A DNA stretch of 64,000 nucleotides from Streptococcus taonis (GCF_029948085.1 NZ_JARZZP010000007.1:49646-113645); one strand, 5' to 3'; positions 37,981-48,175 are shown, numbered from the stretch's first letter. Notes: generated from the sequence alone by a model not told the origin. Numbers and translations are program-made.

Positions 37981-38631
37981 ATGGCACATAAAGGATCTGG
38001 ATTGATAAAAGCAGCATTCGATACGGATAACTTTCTGATGCGATTTTGTGAGAAAGTGTTAGATATCGTGACGGTCAACCTACTTTTTGTTGTGTCTTGT
38101 TTGCCTATTGTGACAATCGGAGTAGCAAAAATTAGTCTCTATCAGACAATCTTCGAAGTTAAGAGTAGTCGTCGTGTTCCTGTTTTTAAAACGTATATGA
38201 GAGCCTTTAAGCAAAATTTGAAATTAGGCCTCCAGTTAGGTTTGTTGGAACTAGGAATTTTTCTAATTAGTGTAGTTGACTTGTCTCTATTCTGGGGGCA
38301 AACAGGCCTAGGCTTCCAGCTCATTAAAGCCATTTGCTTAGGAATTCTAATATTTTTAACTCTGGTTATGTTGGCTAGCTATCCAATTGCAGCACGCTAT
38401 GACTTGACTTGGAAAGAAGTACTCCAAAAGGGCTTGCTCTTAGTTAGCTTTAACTTCGTGTGGTTCTTCTTGATGCTTGCGATTATTTTATTAATCATGA
38501 TGCTTCTCTATCTATCAGGCTTTACGCTCGTACTTGGTGGTTCAGCATTTCTACTCTTTGGCTTTGGCCTTCTTGCCTTTTGCCAGGCTGGATTAATGGA
38601 AAAATTGTTTGCTAAATATCAAGCAGATTGA
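37981..38631 (+). CDS. DUF624 (YesL-like) membrane protein
   Basis: The 216-residue protein has about five hydrophobic segments and the DUF624 pattern (LDIVTVNLLFVVSCLPIVTIGVAKISLY). YesL-type genes sit beside CUT1 sugar transporters, as here. Function is unknown, and a transport accessory role is inferred from linkage. Confidence 0.82.
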   Translation: MAHKGSGLIKAAFDTDNFLMRFCEKVLDIVTVNLLFVVSCLPIVTIGVAKISLYQTIFEVKSSRRVPVFKTYMRAFKQNLKLGLQLGLLELGIFLISVVDLSLFWGQTGLGFQLIKAICLGILIFLTLVMLASYPIAARYDLTWKEVLQKGLLLVSFNFVWFFLMLAIILLIMMLLYLSGFTLVLGGSAFLLFGFGLLAFCQAGLMEKLFAKYQAD

Positions 38632-38639
38632 AAATGATA

Positions 38640-38653
38640 TGAAACTACTTTCA
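38640..38653 (+). promoter_or_regulatory. Candidate NanR operator before nanL
   Basis: TGAAACTACTTTCA is identical to the nanE copy. Confidence 0.68.
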
Positions 38654-38709
38654 AACATGAAAAGCTATGGGAGATGAATAGAAATTAAAATCTAAGTGGC
38701 TGAGATGTA

Positions 38710-38725
38710 TTGAAAGCGCTTTTTA
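38710..38725 (+). promoter_or_regulatory. Candidate cre site before nanL
   Basis: TTGAAAGCGCTTTTTA fits the cre consensus at 14 of 16 positions. It begins exactly 70 bp after the NanR-type motif, the same spacing as at nanE. Confidence 0.5.
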
Positions 38726-38795
38726 CAAGGTGTATACTAAAATAGTAAAAAATCATCTGCTCAGAGCAGATAATAAGAAATCTTAGGAGAAATCT

Positions 38796-39713
38796 ATGTC
38801 AGATTTAAAAAAATATGAAGGCGTCATTCCTGCCTTCTACGCATGTTATGATGATGCGGGCGAAGTAAGCCCAGAACGTACTCGTGCTTTGGTGCAATAC
38901 TTTATTGATAAAGGTGTTCAAGGGCTTTATGTCAACGGTTCTTCAGGTGAATGTATCTACCAAAGCGTAGAAGACCGCAAATTAATCTTGGAAGAAGTGA
39001 TGGCAGTTGCTAAAGGCAAGTTGACTATCATTGCTCACGTGGCTTGCAACAATACTAAAGACAGTATCGAACTTGCTCGTCATGCAGAAAGCTTGGGTGT
39101 TGATGCTATTGCAACAATCCCACCAATTTACTTCCGTTTGCCTGAGTACTCAGTTGCAAAATATTGGAACGACATCAGTGCAGCAGCACCAAACACAGAC
39201 TATGTTATCTATAACATTCCTCAATTGGCAGGAGTTGCTTTGACTCCAAGCCTTTACACAGAAATGTTGAAGAACCCACGTGTTATCGGTGTTAAAAATT
39301 CTTCAATGCCAGTTCAAGATATCCAAACTTTTGTTAGTCTTGGCGGTGATGATCATATCGTCTTTAACGGTCCAGATGAACAATTCCTAGGTGGACGTCT
39401 CATGGGTGCAAAAGCTGGTATCGGTGGTACTTATGGTGCTATGCCAGAACTCTTCTTGAAACTCAACCAATTGATTGCGGACAAAGACCTAGAAACAGCG
39501 CGTGAATTGCAATATGCAATCAATGCTATCATTGGTAAATTGACTGCTGCACATGGAAACATGTACGGCGTTATCAAGGAAGTCTTGAAAATCAATGAAG
39601 GACTTAATATCGGATCAGTTCGTTCTCCACTTACACCAGTGACCGAAGAAGATCGTCCAGTTGTAGAAGCAGCTGCTCAATTGATTCGTGAAACTAAGGA
39701 GCGTTTCCTCTAA
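38796..39713 (+). CDS. nanL: N-acetylneuraminate lyase
   Basis: This 305-residue DHDPS-superfamily aldolase has the substrate loop YVNGSSGECIYQS, YVIYNIPQLAG with the catalytic Tyr, and the Schiff-base Lys in GVKNSS (K167). It splits sialic acid into ManNAc and pyruvate. The gene is often called nanA in other species. It lies 15 bp upstream of nanK and is probably co-transcribed. Confidence 0.94.
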   Translation: MSDLKKYEGVIPAFYACYDDAGEVSPERTRALVQYFIDKGVQGLYVNGSSGECIYQSVEDRKLILEEVMAVAKGKLTIIAHVACNNTKDSIELARHAESLGVDAIATIPPIYFRLPEYSVAKYWNDISAAAPNTDYVIYNIPQLAGVALTPSLYTEMLKNPRVIGVKNSSMPVQDIQTFVSLGGDDHIVFNGPDEQFLGGRLMGAKAGIGGTYGAMPELFLKLNQLIADKDLETARELQYAINAIIGKLTAAHGNMYGVIKEVLKINEGLNIGSVRSPLTPVTEEDRPVVEAAAQLIRETKERFL

Positions 39714-39728
39714 TCAATAGGAGGCTTT

Positions 39729-40613
39729 ATGACTAATTACGTTGCAATTGATATTGGTGGAACTAATATCAAATATGGTTTGATTGACCAAGATGGACAA
39801 CTTGTAGAGTCTCACGAAGTAGCAACTGAGGCTCATAAGGGCGGTCCACATATCTTACAGAAAACAAAAGATATTGTCGCTAGCTATCTAGAAAAAGGAC
39901 CGGTGGCAGGTGTGGCTATTTCCTCAGCGGGAATGGTTGATCCTGATAAGGGTGAGATTTTCTATGCTGGTCCACAGATCCCGAACTATGCAGGGACTCA
40001 ATTTAAGAAAGAAATTGAAGAAAGTTTCCAAGTTCCTTGTGAAATTGAAAATGATGTCAACTGTGCAGGGCTAGCAGAAGCTGTTTCTGGATCTGGAAAA
40101 GGTGCAGGAATAACGCTATGTTTGACCATCGGAACAGGTATCGGCGGTTGCTTAATCATTGACGGCCAGATTTTCCATGGATTTAGTAATTCTGCCTGTG
40201 AAGTTGGCTATATGCATATGCAAGATGGGGCTTTCCAAGATTTAGCTTCTACAACTGCCTTGGTTGAGTATGTAGCTAAGGCTCATGATGAAGAAGTAGC
40301 CCATTGGAATGGTCGTAGAATTTTCAAAGAAGCTACAGAAGGCAATAAACTCTGTATGGAGGGAATTGACCGTATGGTAGACTATCTTGGAAAAGGTCTT
40401 GCTAACATCTGTTATGTTGCCAATCCAGAGGTTGTTATACTAGGTGGTGGTATTATGGGGCAGGAAGCGATTTTGAAACCGAAAATTCGTACAGCTCTGA
40501 AAGATGCGCTTGTTCCAAGTTTAGCGGAAAAAACAAGATTGGAGTTTGCGCGTCATCAAAATACTGCGGGTATGCTTGGAGCTTACTATCACTTCAAAAC
40601 AAAACAATCCTAA
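39729..40613 (+). CDS. nanK: ROK family kinase, probable N-acetylmannosamine kinase
   Basis: This 294-residue ROK protein has the phosphate loop DIGGTNIKYGL, the catalytic-loop Asp in EIENDVNCAG and the adenosine motif VVILGGGIMGQ. The role as ManNAc kinase is inferred from its place after nanL. The zinc motif CxCGxxGCxE usual in ROK kinases is absent; the equivalent stretch reads EVGYMHMQDGAFQDLAST. Confidence 0.86.
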   Translation: MTNYVAIDIGGTNIKYGLIDQDGQLVESHEVATEAHKGGPHILQKTKDIVASYLEKGPVAGVAISSAGMVDPDKGEIFYAGPQIPNYAGTQFKKEIEESFQVPCEIENDVNCAGLAEAVSGSGKGAGITLCLTIGTGIGGCLIIDGQIFHGFSNSACEVGYMHMQDGAFQDLASTTALVEYVAKAHDEEVAHWNGRRIFKEATEGNKLCMEGIDRMVDYLGKGLANICYVANPEVVILGGGIMGQEAILKPKIRTALKDALVPSLAEKTRLEFARHQNTAGMLGAYYHFKTKQS

Positions 40614-40640
40614 GTTGGCCTTGCCAATTTAGGATTTTTT
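40608..40640 (+). terminator. Terminator of nanL-nanK
   Basis: TCCTAAGTTGGC pairs with GCCAATTTAGGA (12 bp, one G-U pair) and is followed by TTTTTT. The gap to 40936 has a short inverted repeat (AGTATA/TATACT near 40720) and G/C blocks able to pair (GCTTGCCC with GGGCTTGGGC). No NanR motif or cre site was seen in it. Confidence 0.88.
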
Positions 40641-40935
40641 AGTGGTAAATAGTGGCAAAAGTATTTAGTAAAAATCCAGTTAAAACTTTGGAAGCCCTTG
40701 CATTTTTCAGGATAATATAGTATATTTATTATACTGCAGAAACTCTAGGTAAAATTTTTGCTAGTTTGAGCCTTATTTTATTTCCAAAAAATGTAAGCGA
40801 TTTCCTCATAAGAGCTTGCCCAAAAATAAATAGCTCAGGGAAAGAATTTTAAGCTAGGGAATCAAACAAAAAATGTCGCCAGCTAAAGCTGGGCTTGGGC
40901 AGTAGCTGACTGCTCTAGAATAGTAGGAGTATTTG

Positions 40936-43900
40936 ATGAAACAATATTTTTTAGAAAAAGGTAGAATATTTAGTATTCGTAAACTGACTGTTGGTGTTGC
41001 TTCTGTAGCAGTCGGTCTTGCTTTTTTTGCATCTGGTAATGTTGCGGCTAGTGAACTTGTGACAGAACCAAAACTTGAAGTAGATAGTAAAGCAAAAGAA
41101 GTGGCAGATGTAGATCATAAAAAAGAAGAAGCAGTCAAAGAAGAAGTAACTGAAAAAACAGAACCTGCTGTCGAGAAGGTGGCAGAGGAAGGAAAGACTG
41201 CTGAAGTGGCTGGTGATTTACTCCCTGAAGAAATTTCTGATCGTGCTTATCCTGATACTCCAGTGAAAAAAGTCGATACTGCAGCTATTGTATCAGAAAA
41301 AGATAGCCCACAAGTAGAGACTAAGAGCATTTTGAAACCTGCAGAAGCAGCTCCATCTGAAGCTGGAAAAGAAAATAGAGCCATTATCAATGGCGGACAA
41401 GACCTTAAGCATATCAATTATGAAGGTCAACCAGCTACATCTGCTACTATGGTTTATTCAATCTTTAGCTCACCTTTGGCCAATGGCGGTAGTCAGCGAT
41501 ACCTTAACTCAGGTTCAGGTATCTTTGTTGCTCCAAATGTCATCTTGACAGTGGCCCACAACTTCTTGGTCAAGGATGCGGATACTAATGCTGGCTCTAT
41601 CCGTGGTGGTGACACGGCTAAGTTCTATTACAATGTAGGTTCAAATACTGCTAAGAATAATTCTTTGCCAAGCTCAGGAAATACTGTTTTGTTCAAGGAA
41701 AAAGATATTCATTTCTGGAATAAAGAAAAATTCGGTGAAGGCTATAAGAATGACCTAGCCTTGGTTGTAGCTCCAGTTCCACTTTCAATTGCAAGTCCAA
41801 ATAAGGCAGCTACCTTTACTCCTTTAGCAGAACATCGAGAATACAAAGCTGGAGAACCTGTTAGCACCATCGGTTACCCTACAGATTCAACTTCTCCAGA
41901 ATTGAAGGAACCAATTGTTCCAGGTCAATTGTATAAGGCGGACGGTGTTGTTAAAGGTACTGAAAAGTATGATGATAAGGGAACAGTTGGTGTCACTTAT
42001 CGTTTGACTTCTGTATCAGGTCTTTCAGGTGGTGGGATTATCAACGGTGATGGTAAGGTCATTGGGATCCACCAACGTGGTACTGTCGATAATGCGAACA
42101 TTGCTGAAAAAGATCGCTTTGGAGGAGGGCTTGTCCTCTCACCAGAACAATTGGCATGGGTCAAAGAAATCATTGACAAGTACGGTGTCAAAGGTTGGTA
42201 TCAAGGCGATAACGGCAATCGTTATTACTTCACTCCAGAGGGAGAAATGCTTCGAAATAAGACAGCTGTTATCGGTGAAAACAAATATTCCTTCGATGAA
42301 AGTGGTGTAGCAACTCTCCTTGAAGGTGTTGAATATGGACGAGTTGTTATCGAACACGTAGACCAGAAAGATAATCCAGTCAAAGAAAACGATACTTTTG
42401 TTGAAAAGACAGAAGTTGGAGCTCAATTTGACTATAACTATAAAACAGAAATTGAGAAGACTGACTTCTACAAGAAGAACAAAGACAAATATGAGATTGT
42501 CTCAATTGATGGCAAAGCTGTCAACAAGCAATTAAAAGATGCTTGGGGAGATGATTATAGCGTTGTGAGCAAGGCTCCTGCAGGAACTCGCGTCATCAAG
42601 GTTGTTTATAAAGTCAATAAAGGTTCCTTCGACATTCGTTACCGCTTGAAAGGTACAGATCAAGAATTGGTACCTGCAACTGTGGACAATAATGAAGGTA
42701 AAGAATATGAAGTTTCCTTTGTCCATAGATTCCAAGCTAAAGAAATCACGGGCTACCGTGCAGTAAATGCAAGTCAAGAAGCTACCATCCAACACAAAGG
42801 AGTGAATCAAGTTATTTTTGAATACGAAAAAATTGAAGATCCAAAACCAGTAACACCAGTCACTCCAGCAGTTGATCCAAAAGATGAAGAAACAGAAATT
42901 GCTGCTTACGGACCACTGCCAAGCAAGGCCCAATTGGACTACCACAAGGAAGAATTGGCTGCCTTTATCCACTATGGTATGAATACTTATACCAACTCTG
43001 AGTGGGGAAATGGTAGAGAAAATCCTCAAAACTTTAACCCAACTAACCTTGATACAGACCAGTGGATTAAGACTTTGAAGGATGCTGGGTTCAAACGAAC
43101 AATCATGGTTGTCAAACACCATGACGGTTTTGTGATTTATCCATCTAAATACACAGACCATACGGTAGCTGCAAGTCCATGGAAAGACGGTAAGGGAGAC
43201 CTTCTCGAAGAAATCTCTAAATCAGCAACGAAATATGACATGAATATGGGTGTTTACCTATCACCATGGGATGCAAATAACCCTAAATATCATGTTTCAA
43301 CTGAAAAAGAGTACAACGAATACTACCTCAACCAGCTCAAGGAAATCCTTGGCAATCCTAAATACGGAAATAATGGTAAGTTTATCGAAGTTTGGATGGA
43401 CGGAGCGCGTGGTAGCGGAGCTCAAAAAGTAACCTACACCTTTGACAAGTGGTTCGAGTACATCAAGAAAGCTGAAGGAGATATCGCTATCTTCTCTGCT
43501 CAACCAACAAGTGTACGTTGGATTGGTAATGAACGTGGGATTGCCGGTGATCCAGTTTGGCATAAGGTCAAGAAAGCTAAAATCACTGACGATGTGAAGA
43601 ATGAATATCTCAACCATGGCGATCCAGAAGGAGATATGTACTCTGTCGGTGAAGCAGACGTTTCTATCCGTTCAGGTTGGTTCTACCATGACAATCAACA
43701 ACCAAAATCAATCAAAGATTTGATGGATATCTACTTCAAGTCTGTTGGTCGTGGAACGCCGCTTCTTCTCAATATTCCACCAAATAAAGAAGGTAAATTT
43801 GCAGATGCAGACGTGGCTCGCTTGAAAGAATTCCGCGCAACCTTGGATCAAATGTATGCGACTGACTTTGCTAAGGGTGCAACTGTAACGGCAAGCTCTA

Positions 43901-46900
43901 CTCGTAAGAATCACTTGTATCAAGCAAGCCACCTAACAGATGGTAAGGATGATACTAGCTGGGCACTAGCAAATGATGCTAAGACAGGTGAATTCACTGT
44001 CGATCTTGGTCAAAAGAGACGCTTTGACGTGATTGAACTCAAAGAAGATATCGCTAAAGGTCAGCGTATCTCTGGATTCAAGGTTGAAGTTGAACTCAAT
44101 GGCCGTTGGGTACCATACGGTGAAGGCTCAACTGTTGGTTATCGTCGCCTTATCCAAGGTCAACCAGTAGAAGCACAAAAGATTCGTGTGACTATTACTG
44201 GTGCGCAAGCGACTCCTATTTTGACAAACTTCTCTGTTTATAAGACTCCAAGCAGTATCGAGAAGACAGATGGTTACCCTCTAGGATTGGACTACCATTC
44301 AAATACAACAGCAGATAAAGCAAATACAACTTGGTATGACGAATCTGAAGGTATCCGCGGAACATCTATGTGGACTAACCAAAAAGATGCAAGCGTAACT
44401 TACCGTTTCAACGGAACTAAGGCTTATGTCGTATCTACAGTGGATCCAAACCACGGTGAAATGTCGGTTTACGTTGATGGTCAAAAGGTTGCAGATGTAC
44501 AAACCAATAACGCAGCTCGAAAACGTAGCCAGATGGTTTATGAAACAGATGACTTGGCTCCAGGTGAACATACCATCAAACTCGTTAACAAAACTGGAAA
44601 AGCTATTGCAACTGAAGGTATCTACACGCTCAACAATGCTGGTAAAGGTATGTTTGAGTTGAAAGAAACTACCTATGAAGTTCAAAAAGGTCAACCAGTT
44701 ACTGTAACCATTAAACGTGTTGGTGGTAGCAAGGGAGCTGTGACAGTTCATGTTGTGACTGAGCCAGGAACAGGGGTTCACGGTAAGGTATATAAAGATA
44801 CAACGGCTGATTTGACCTTCCAAGATGGTGAAACAGAAAAGACTTTGACAATTCCGACAATTGACTTTACGGAACAAGCTGATTCAATCTTTGACTTTAA
44901 AGTGAAAATGACTAGCGCTTCAGACGATGCCTTGCTTGGATTTGCAACTGAAGCAACTGTTCGAGTAATGAAGGCTGAATTGCTTCAAAAAGATCAAGTA
45001 AGTCACGATGATCAGGCCAGTCAACTTGACTATAGCCCAGGTTGGCATCATGAAACCAATTCTTCTGGCAAATACCAAAACACTGAGTCTTGGGCATCAT
45101 TTGGTCGTTTGACTGAAGAGCAAAAGAAAAATGCTAGCGTAACAGCTTACTTCTACGGAACAGGTCTTGAAATCAAAGGTTTTGTTGATCCTGGACATGG
45201 TATCTACAAGGTAACTCTGGATGGTAAAGAACTTGAGTATCAAGATGGTCAAGGAAATGCCTCTGATGTCAATGGCAAGAAGTACTTCAGTGGTACAGCA
45301 GCTACACGTCAAGGCGATCAGACTCTCGTTCGTTTGACTGGGCTAGAAGAAGGTTGGCATGCTGTAACCTTGCAATTGGATCCAAAACGAAATGATATTA
45401 CGAGAAACATTGGTATCCAAGTTGACCAGTTCATCACTCGTGGTGAAGGTAGCGCTCTTTATACCAAAGAAGAGTTGATCCAAGCTATGAAGAATTGGAA
45501 GGATGAGTTGGTTAAATTTGACCAAACAAGTTTGAAAAATACTCCAGAGGCGCGTCAAGCCTTTAAGTCAAACTTGGACAAATTATCAGAACAACTTTCA
45601 GCAAGTTCTGCAAATGCACAAGAAGTTCTGAAAACAGCAACAGTTCTGCAAACGATCCTTGATAAGGAAGAAAACTACGGTGTCGAAGAAACACCAGCAC
45701 AGCCGGAAGAGCCTAAGATTGACTATGATAAGGCTATGGCAAGTCTGGCAGAGGCCATTCAAAACAAGAGCAAGGAATTAGGCAACGATAAAGAAGCTAA
45801 GAAGAAACTAGTTGAGTTGTCCGAGCAAACAATCGCAGCGATTGAAGCAGCTAAGACTCAGGATGCGGTAGACAAAGCCTTGCAAGCAGCTTTAACTTCT
45901 ATCAACCAACTTCAAGCGACTCCGAAAGAGGAAGTAAAACCAGAGCAACCAGCCCAACCAGAAGAGCCTAAGATTGACTATGATAAGGCCATGGCAAGTT
46001 TGGCAGAGGCTATTCAAAACAAGAGCAAGGAACTAGGCAACGATAAAGAAGCTAAGAAGAAACTAGTCGAGTTATCAGAGCAAGCAATCGCAGCGATTGA
46101 GGCAGCCAAGACTCAGGATGCAGTCGATAAGGCCTTACAAGCAGCTTTAACTTCTATCAACCAACTTCAAGCGACTCCAAAAGAGGAACCAACACCAGAG
46201 CAACCAGCTCAACCAGAAGAGCCTAAGATTGACTATGATAAGGCCATGGCAAGTTTGGCAGAGGCTATTCAAAACAAGAGCAAGGAACTAGGCAACGATA
46301 AAGAAGCTAAGAAGAAACTAGTCGAGTTATCAGAGCAAGCCATCGCAGCGATTGAGGCAGCCAAGACTCAGGATGCAGTCGATAAGGCCTTACAAGCAGC
46401 TTTAACTTCTATCAACCAACTTCAAGCGACTCCGAAAGAGGAACCAAAACCAGAGCCACCAGCACAGCCGGAAGAGCCTAAGATTGACTATGATAAGGCT
46501 ATGGCAAGCTTGGCAGAAGCTATTCAAAACAAGAGCAAGGAACTAGGTAGCGATAAAGAAGCTAAGAAGAAACTAGTTGAGTTGTCCGAGCAAGCAATCG
46601 CAGCGATTGAAGCAGCTAAGACACAGGATGCGGTAGACAAAGCCTTGCAAGCAGCTCTAACTTCTATCAACCAACTTCAAGCGACTCCGAAAGAGGAAGT
46701 AAAACATTCAAATCTTCCGACTGAAGGAGATAAGGTCTTAGTTCAAACGCAACCAAGCCTTGAAGTAACGACAGAATCAATCGCCTTTAATACTGTTCGT
46801 CGTGAGAATGCCTTCTTAGCCAAAGGCAAGGAACAAGTTGTTTCAGAGGGCAAAGCAGGTCAAGTAACGACTTATATAGAAGTAGATGGAGACACACGTA

Positions 46901-47976
46901 AGACAGTTAAGGTTGAACGTGAAGAAGCTCAAGATCGTGTCATCGAAGTTGGTACTTTTGAAGGAACATCTGTGCCAGGTGATGGCGTTAAAGAATTGAG
47001 CTTTAGTCAGCCAAGCCTTGAAGTTGTTGAAGAAGCTCTCGGATTTAAGACAGTGAAGCAAGATGATCCAACACTTCCAGAAGGTGAAACTCGAGTAGTT
47101 CAGGCTGGTCGTAAAGGTAAAGAACGCGTCAGCATAGAAGTAGCATTGGATGGAAGTCGTACTGAAAAACTTCGCGAAGTTGTGGAAGCACCGCGAGATG
47201 AGATTGTGCTAGTCGGAACTAAGAAAGTTGAATCAGGTAAAACAGATCCAGCGATCCATGAAGTAGCAGAGTTCACAGGTGGTGTCAATGGAACAGAAGC
47301 AGCTAGTCATGAACTTCCAGAATTTACTGGTGGAGTAAATGGCTCTGAAGCAGTTGTTCGTGGAGAAGATCCAGAGTTCACAGGTGGTGTCAATGGAACA
47401 GAAGCAGCTAGTCATGAACTTCCAGAATTTACTGGTGGAGTAAATGGCTCTGAAGCAGTTATTCGTGGAGAAGATCCAGAGTTCACAGGTGGAGTAAATG
47501 GTTCAGAAGTGGCTAGTCATGAACTTCCAGAGTTTACTGGTGGTGTCAATGGAGCAGAAGCGGCTAGTCATGAACTTTCAGAGTTCACAGGTGGTGCCAA
47601 TGGAACAGAAGCAGCTAGTCATGAACTTCCTGAATTTACTGGTGGAGTAAATGGCTCAGAAGCAGTTGTTCGTGGAGAAGATCCAGAGTTCACAGGTGGT
47701 GTCAATGGAGCAGAAGCAGCTAGTCATGAGCTTCCAGAGTTTACTGGTAATGTCAATGGAGCAGAGGCAACTGTCCATGAGCTCCCAGAATACAAGGATG
47801 AGCAGTTACATGTAGCTCAGGCTATGTCACAAGACAAGACTTATCAAGTACCTGCAAATCGTCAAGATATTCTCCCTGAAACAGGCGCAAAAGAAACTGC
47901 TACCCTTGCAAGCTTGGGAGCTGTAGGAGCACTTCTTGGATTAGCTGCAATGGGAAAGAAAAAAGAAGACGAATAG
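40936..47976 (+). CDS. LPXTG multidomain surface protein: trypsin-like protease plus GH29 alpha-fucosidase
   Basis: The 2346-residue protein has these parts in order. YSIRK-like signal. Chymotrypsin-fold protease (~145-410) with an apparent triad H208 (TVAHNF), D273 (KNDLALV), S364 (SGLSGGG). WYQGDNGNRYYF segment. Two MucBP-like domains (~468-625). GH29 fucosidase (~656-975) with HHDGF and the likely nucleophile D822 in EVWMDGA, which points to the alpha-1,3/1,4 subfamily. F5/8-type CBM (~985-1110). Further beta-sandwich modules (~1115-1510). Four 85-residue helical FIVAR-like repeats. Two G5-like domains (~1935-2110). About ten GGVNG repeats, then LPETG. The ATG at 40936 has SD AGGAG; the TTG at 40933 is rejected. 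It is predicted to remove fucose from Lewis-type glycans and to cleave a peptide substrate not known. Confidence 0.9.
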   Translation: MKQYFLEKGRIFSIRKLTVGVASVAVGLAFFASGNVAASELVTEPKLEVDSKAKEVADVDHKKEEAVKEEVTEKTEPAVEKVAEEGKTAEVAGDLLPEEISDRAYPDTPVKKVDTAAIVSEKDSPQVETKSILKPAEAAPSEAGKENRAIINGGQDLKHINYEGQPATSATMVYSIFSSPLANGGSQRYLNSGSGIFVAPNVILTVAHNFLVKDADTNAGSIRGGDTAKFYYNVGSNTAKNNSLPSSGNTVLFKEKDIHFWNKEKFGEGYKNDLALVVAPVPLSIASPNKAATFTPLAEHREYKAGEPVSTIGYPTDSTSPELKEPIVPGQLYKADGVVKGTEKYDDKGTVGVTYRLTSVSGLSGGGIINGDGKVIGIHQRGTVDNANIAEKDRFGGGLVLSPEQLAWVKEIIDKYGVKGWYQGDNGNRYYFTPEGEMLRNKTAVIGENKYSFDESGVATLLEGVEYGRVVIEHVDQKDNPVKENDTFVEKTEVGAQFDYNYKTEIEKTDFYKKNKDKYEIVSIDGKAVNKQLKDAWGDDYSVVSKAPAGTRVIKVVYKVNKGSFDIRYRLKGTDQELVPATVDNNEGKEYEVSFVHRFQAKEITGYRAVNASQEATIQHKGVNQVIFEYEKIEDPKPVTPVTPAVDPKDEETEIAAYGPLPSKAQLDYHKEELAAFIHYGMNTYTNSEWGNGRENPQNFNPTNLDTDQWIKTLKDAGFKRTIMVVKHHDGFVIYPSKYTDHTVAASPWKDGKGDLLEEISKSATKYDMNMGVYLSPWDANNPKYHVSTEKEYNEYYLNQLKEILGNPKYGNNGKFIEVWMDGARGSGAQKVTYTFDKWFEYIKKAEGDIAIFSAQPTSVRWIGNERGIAGDPVWHKVKKAKITDDVKNEYLNHGDPEGDMYSVGEADVSIRSGWFYHDNQQPKSIKDLMDIYFKSVGRGTPLLLNIPPNKEGKFADADVARLKEFRATLDQMYATDFAKGATVTASSTRKNHLYQASHLTDGKDDTSWALANDAKTGEFTVDLGQKRRFDVIELKEDIAKGQRISGFKVEVELNGRWVPYGEGSTVGYRRLIQGQPVEAQKIRVTITGAQATPILTNFSVYKTPSSIEKTDGYPLGLDYHSNTTADKANTTWYDESEGIRGTSMWTNQKDASVTYRFNGTKAYVVSTVDPNHGEMSVYVDGQKVADVQTNNAARKRSQMVYETDDLAPGEHTIKLVNKTGKAIATEGIYTLNNAGKGMFELKETTYEVQKGQPVTVTIKRVGGSKGAVTVHVVTEPGTGVHGKVYKDTTADLTFQDGETEKTLTIPTIDFTEQADSIFDFKVKMTSASDDALLGFATEATVRVMKAELLQKDQVSHDDQASQLDYSPGWHHETNSSGKYQNTESWASFGRLTEEQKKNASVTAYFYGTGLEIKGFVDPGHGIYKVTLDGKELEYQDGQGNASDVNGKKYFSGTAATRQGDQTLVRLTGLEEGWHAVTLQLDPKRNDITRNIGIQVDQFITRGEGSALYTKEELIQAMKNWKDELVKFDQTSLKNTPEARQAFKSNLDKLSEQLSASSANAQEVLKTATVLQTILDKEENYGVEETPAQPEEPKIDYDKAMASLAEAIQNKSKELGNDKEAKKKLVELSEQTIAAIEAAKTQDAVDKALQAALTSINQLQATPKEEVKPEQPAQPEEPKIDYDKAMASLAEAIQNKSKELGNDKEAKKKLVELSEQAIAAIEAAKTQDAVDKALQAALTSINQLQATPKEEPTPEQPAQPEEPKIDYDKAMASLAEAIQNKSKELGNDKEAKKKLVELSEQAIAAIEAAKTQDAVDKALQAALTSINQLQATPKEEPKPEPPAQPEEPKIDYDKAMASLAEAIQNKSKELGSDKEAKKKLVELSEQAIAAIEAAKTQDAVDKALQAALTSINQLQATPKEEVKHSNLPTEGDKVLVQTQPSLEVTTESIAFNTVRRENAFLAKGKEQVVSEGKAGQVTTYIEVDGDTRKTVKVEREEAQDRVIEVGTFEGTSVPGDGVKELSFSQPSLEVVEEALGFKTVKQDDPTLPEGETRVVQAGRKGKERVSIEVALDGSRTEKLREVVEAPRDEIVLVGTKKVESGKTDPAIHEVAEFTGGVNGTEAASHELPEFTGGVNGSEAVVRGEDPEFTGGVNGTEAASHELPEFTGGVNGSEAVIRGEDPEFTGGVNGSEVASHELPEFTGGVNGAEAASHELSEFTGGANGTEAASHELPEFTGGVNGSEAVVRGEDPEFTGGVNGAEAASHELPEFTGNVNGAEATVHELPEYKDEQLHVAQAMSQDKTYQVPANRQDILPETGAKETATLASLGAVGALLGLAAMGKKKEDE
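45715..46734 (+). repeat. Four 255-bp tandem repeats (helical FIVAR-like units)
   Basis: Near-identical in-frame units begin at 45715, 45970, 46225 and 46480, each encoding IDYDKAMASLAEAIQNK... and a Pro-rich linker (PKEEPxPEQPAQPEE). The exact 255-bp period and near identity indicate recent amplification. Confidence 0.95.
47262..47790 (+). repeat. GGVNG stalk repeats of the protease-fucosidase
   Basis: About ten units of the same motif family occur as in the two sialidases. Here they alternate [16 protein letters not shown] and [18 protein letters not shown] forms. Confidence 0.93.
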
Positions 47977-48117
47977 AATCTGTCAAACTCAAGAAACACT
48001 TTTGAGAAAGTATAGATTTCGTGGGAAGTTATTGCAGAATAGTAGCATTGTTTAAAGAAACTGCTGTAATAACTGTCCAAACTTTAGAGATTGGAACCAA
48101 TAACTAATCTCAATTAT

Positions 48118-48175
48118 AAAAAGCGAGCAAAACGAGTTTTCTGATAAACAGAAGCTGGTCTTGTTCGCTTTTTTA
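48118..48175. terminator. Bidirectional terminator after the protease-fucosidase gene
   Basis: AAAAAGCGAGCAA pairs with TTGTTCGCTTTTT (13 bp, one G-U pair) around a 30-nt loop, with a T-run on the plus strand and an A-run on its left. Confidence 0.8.
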
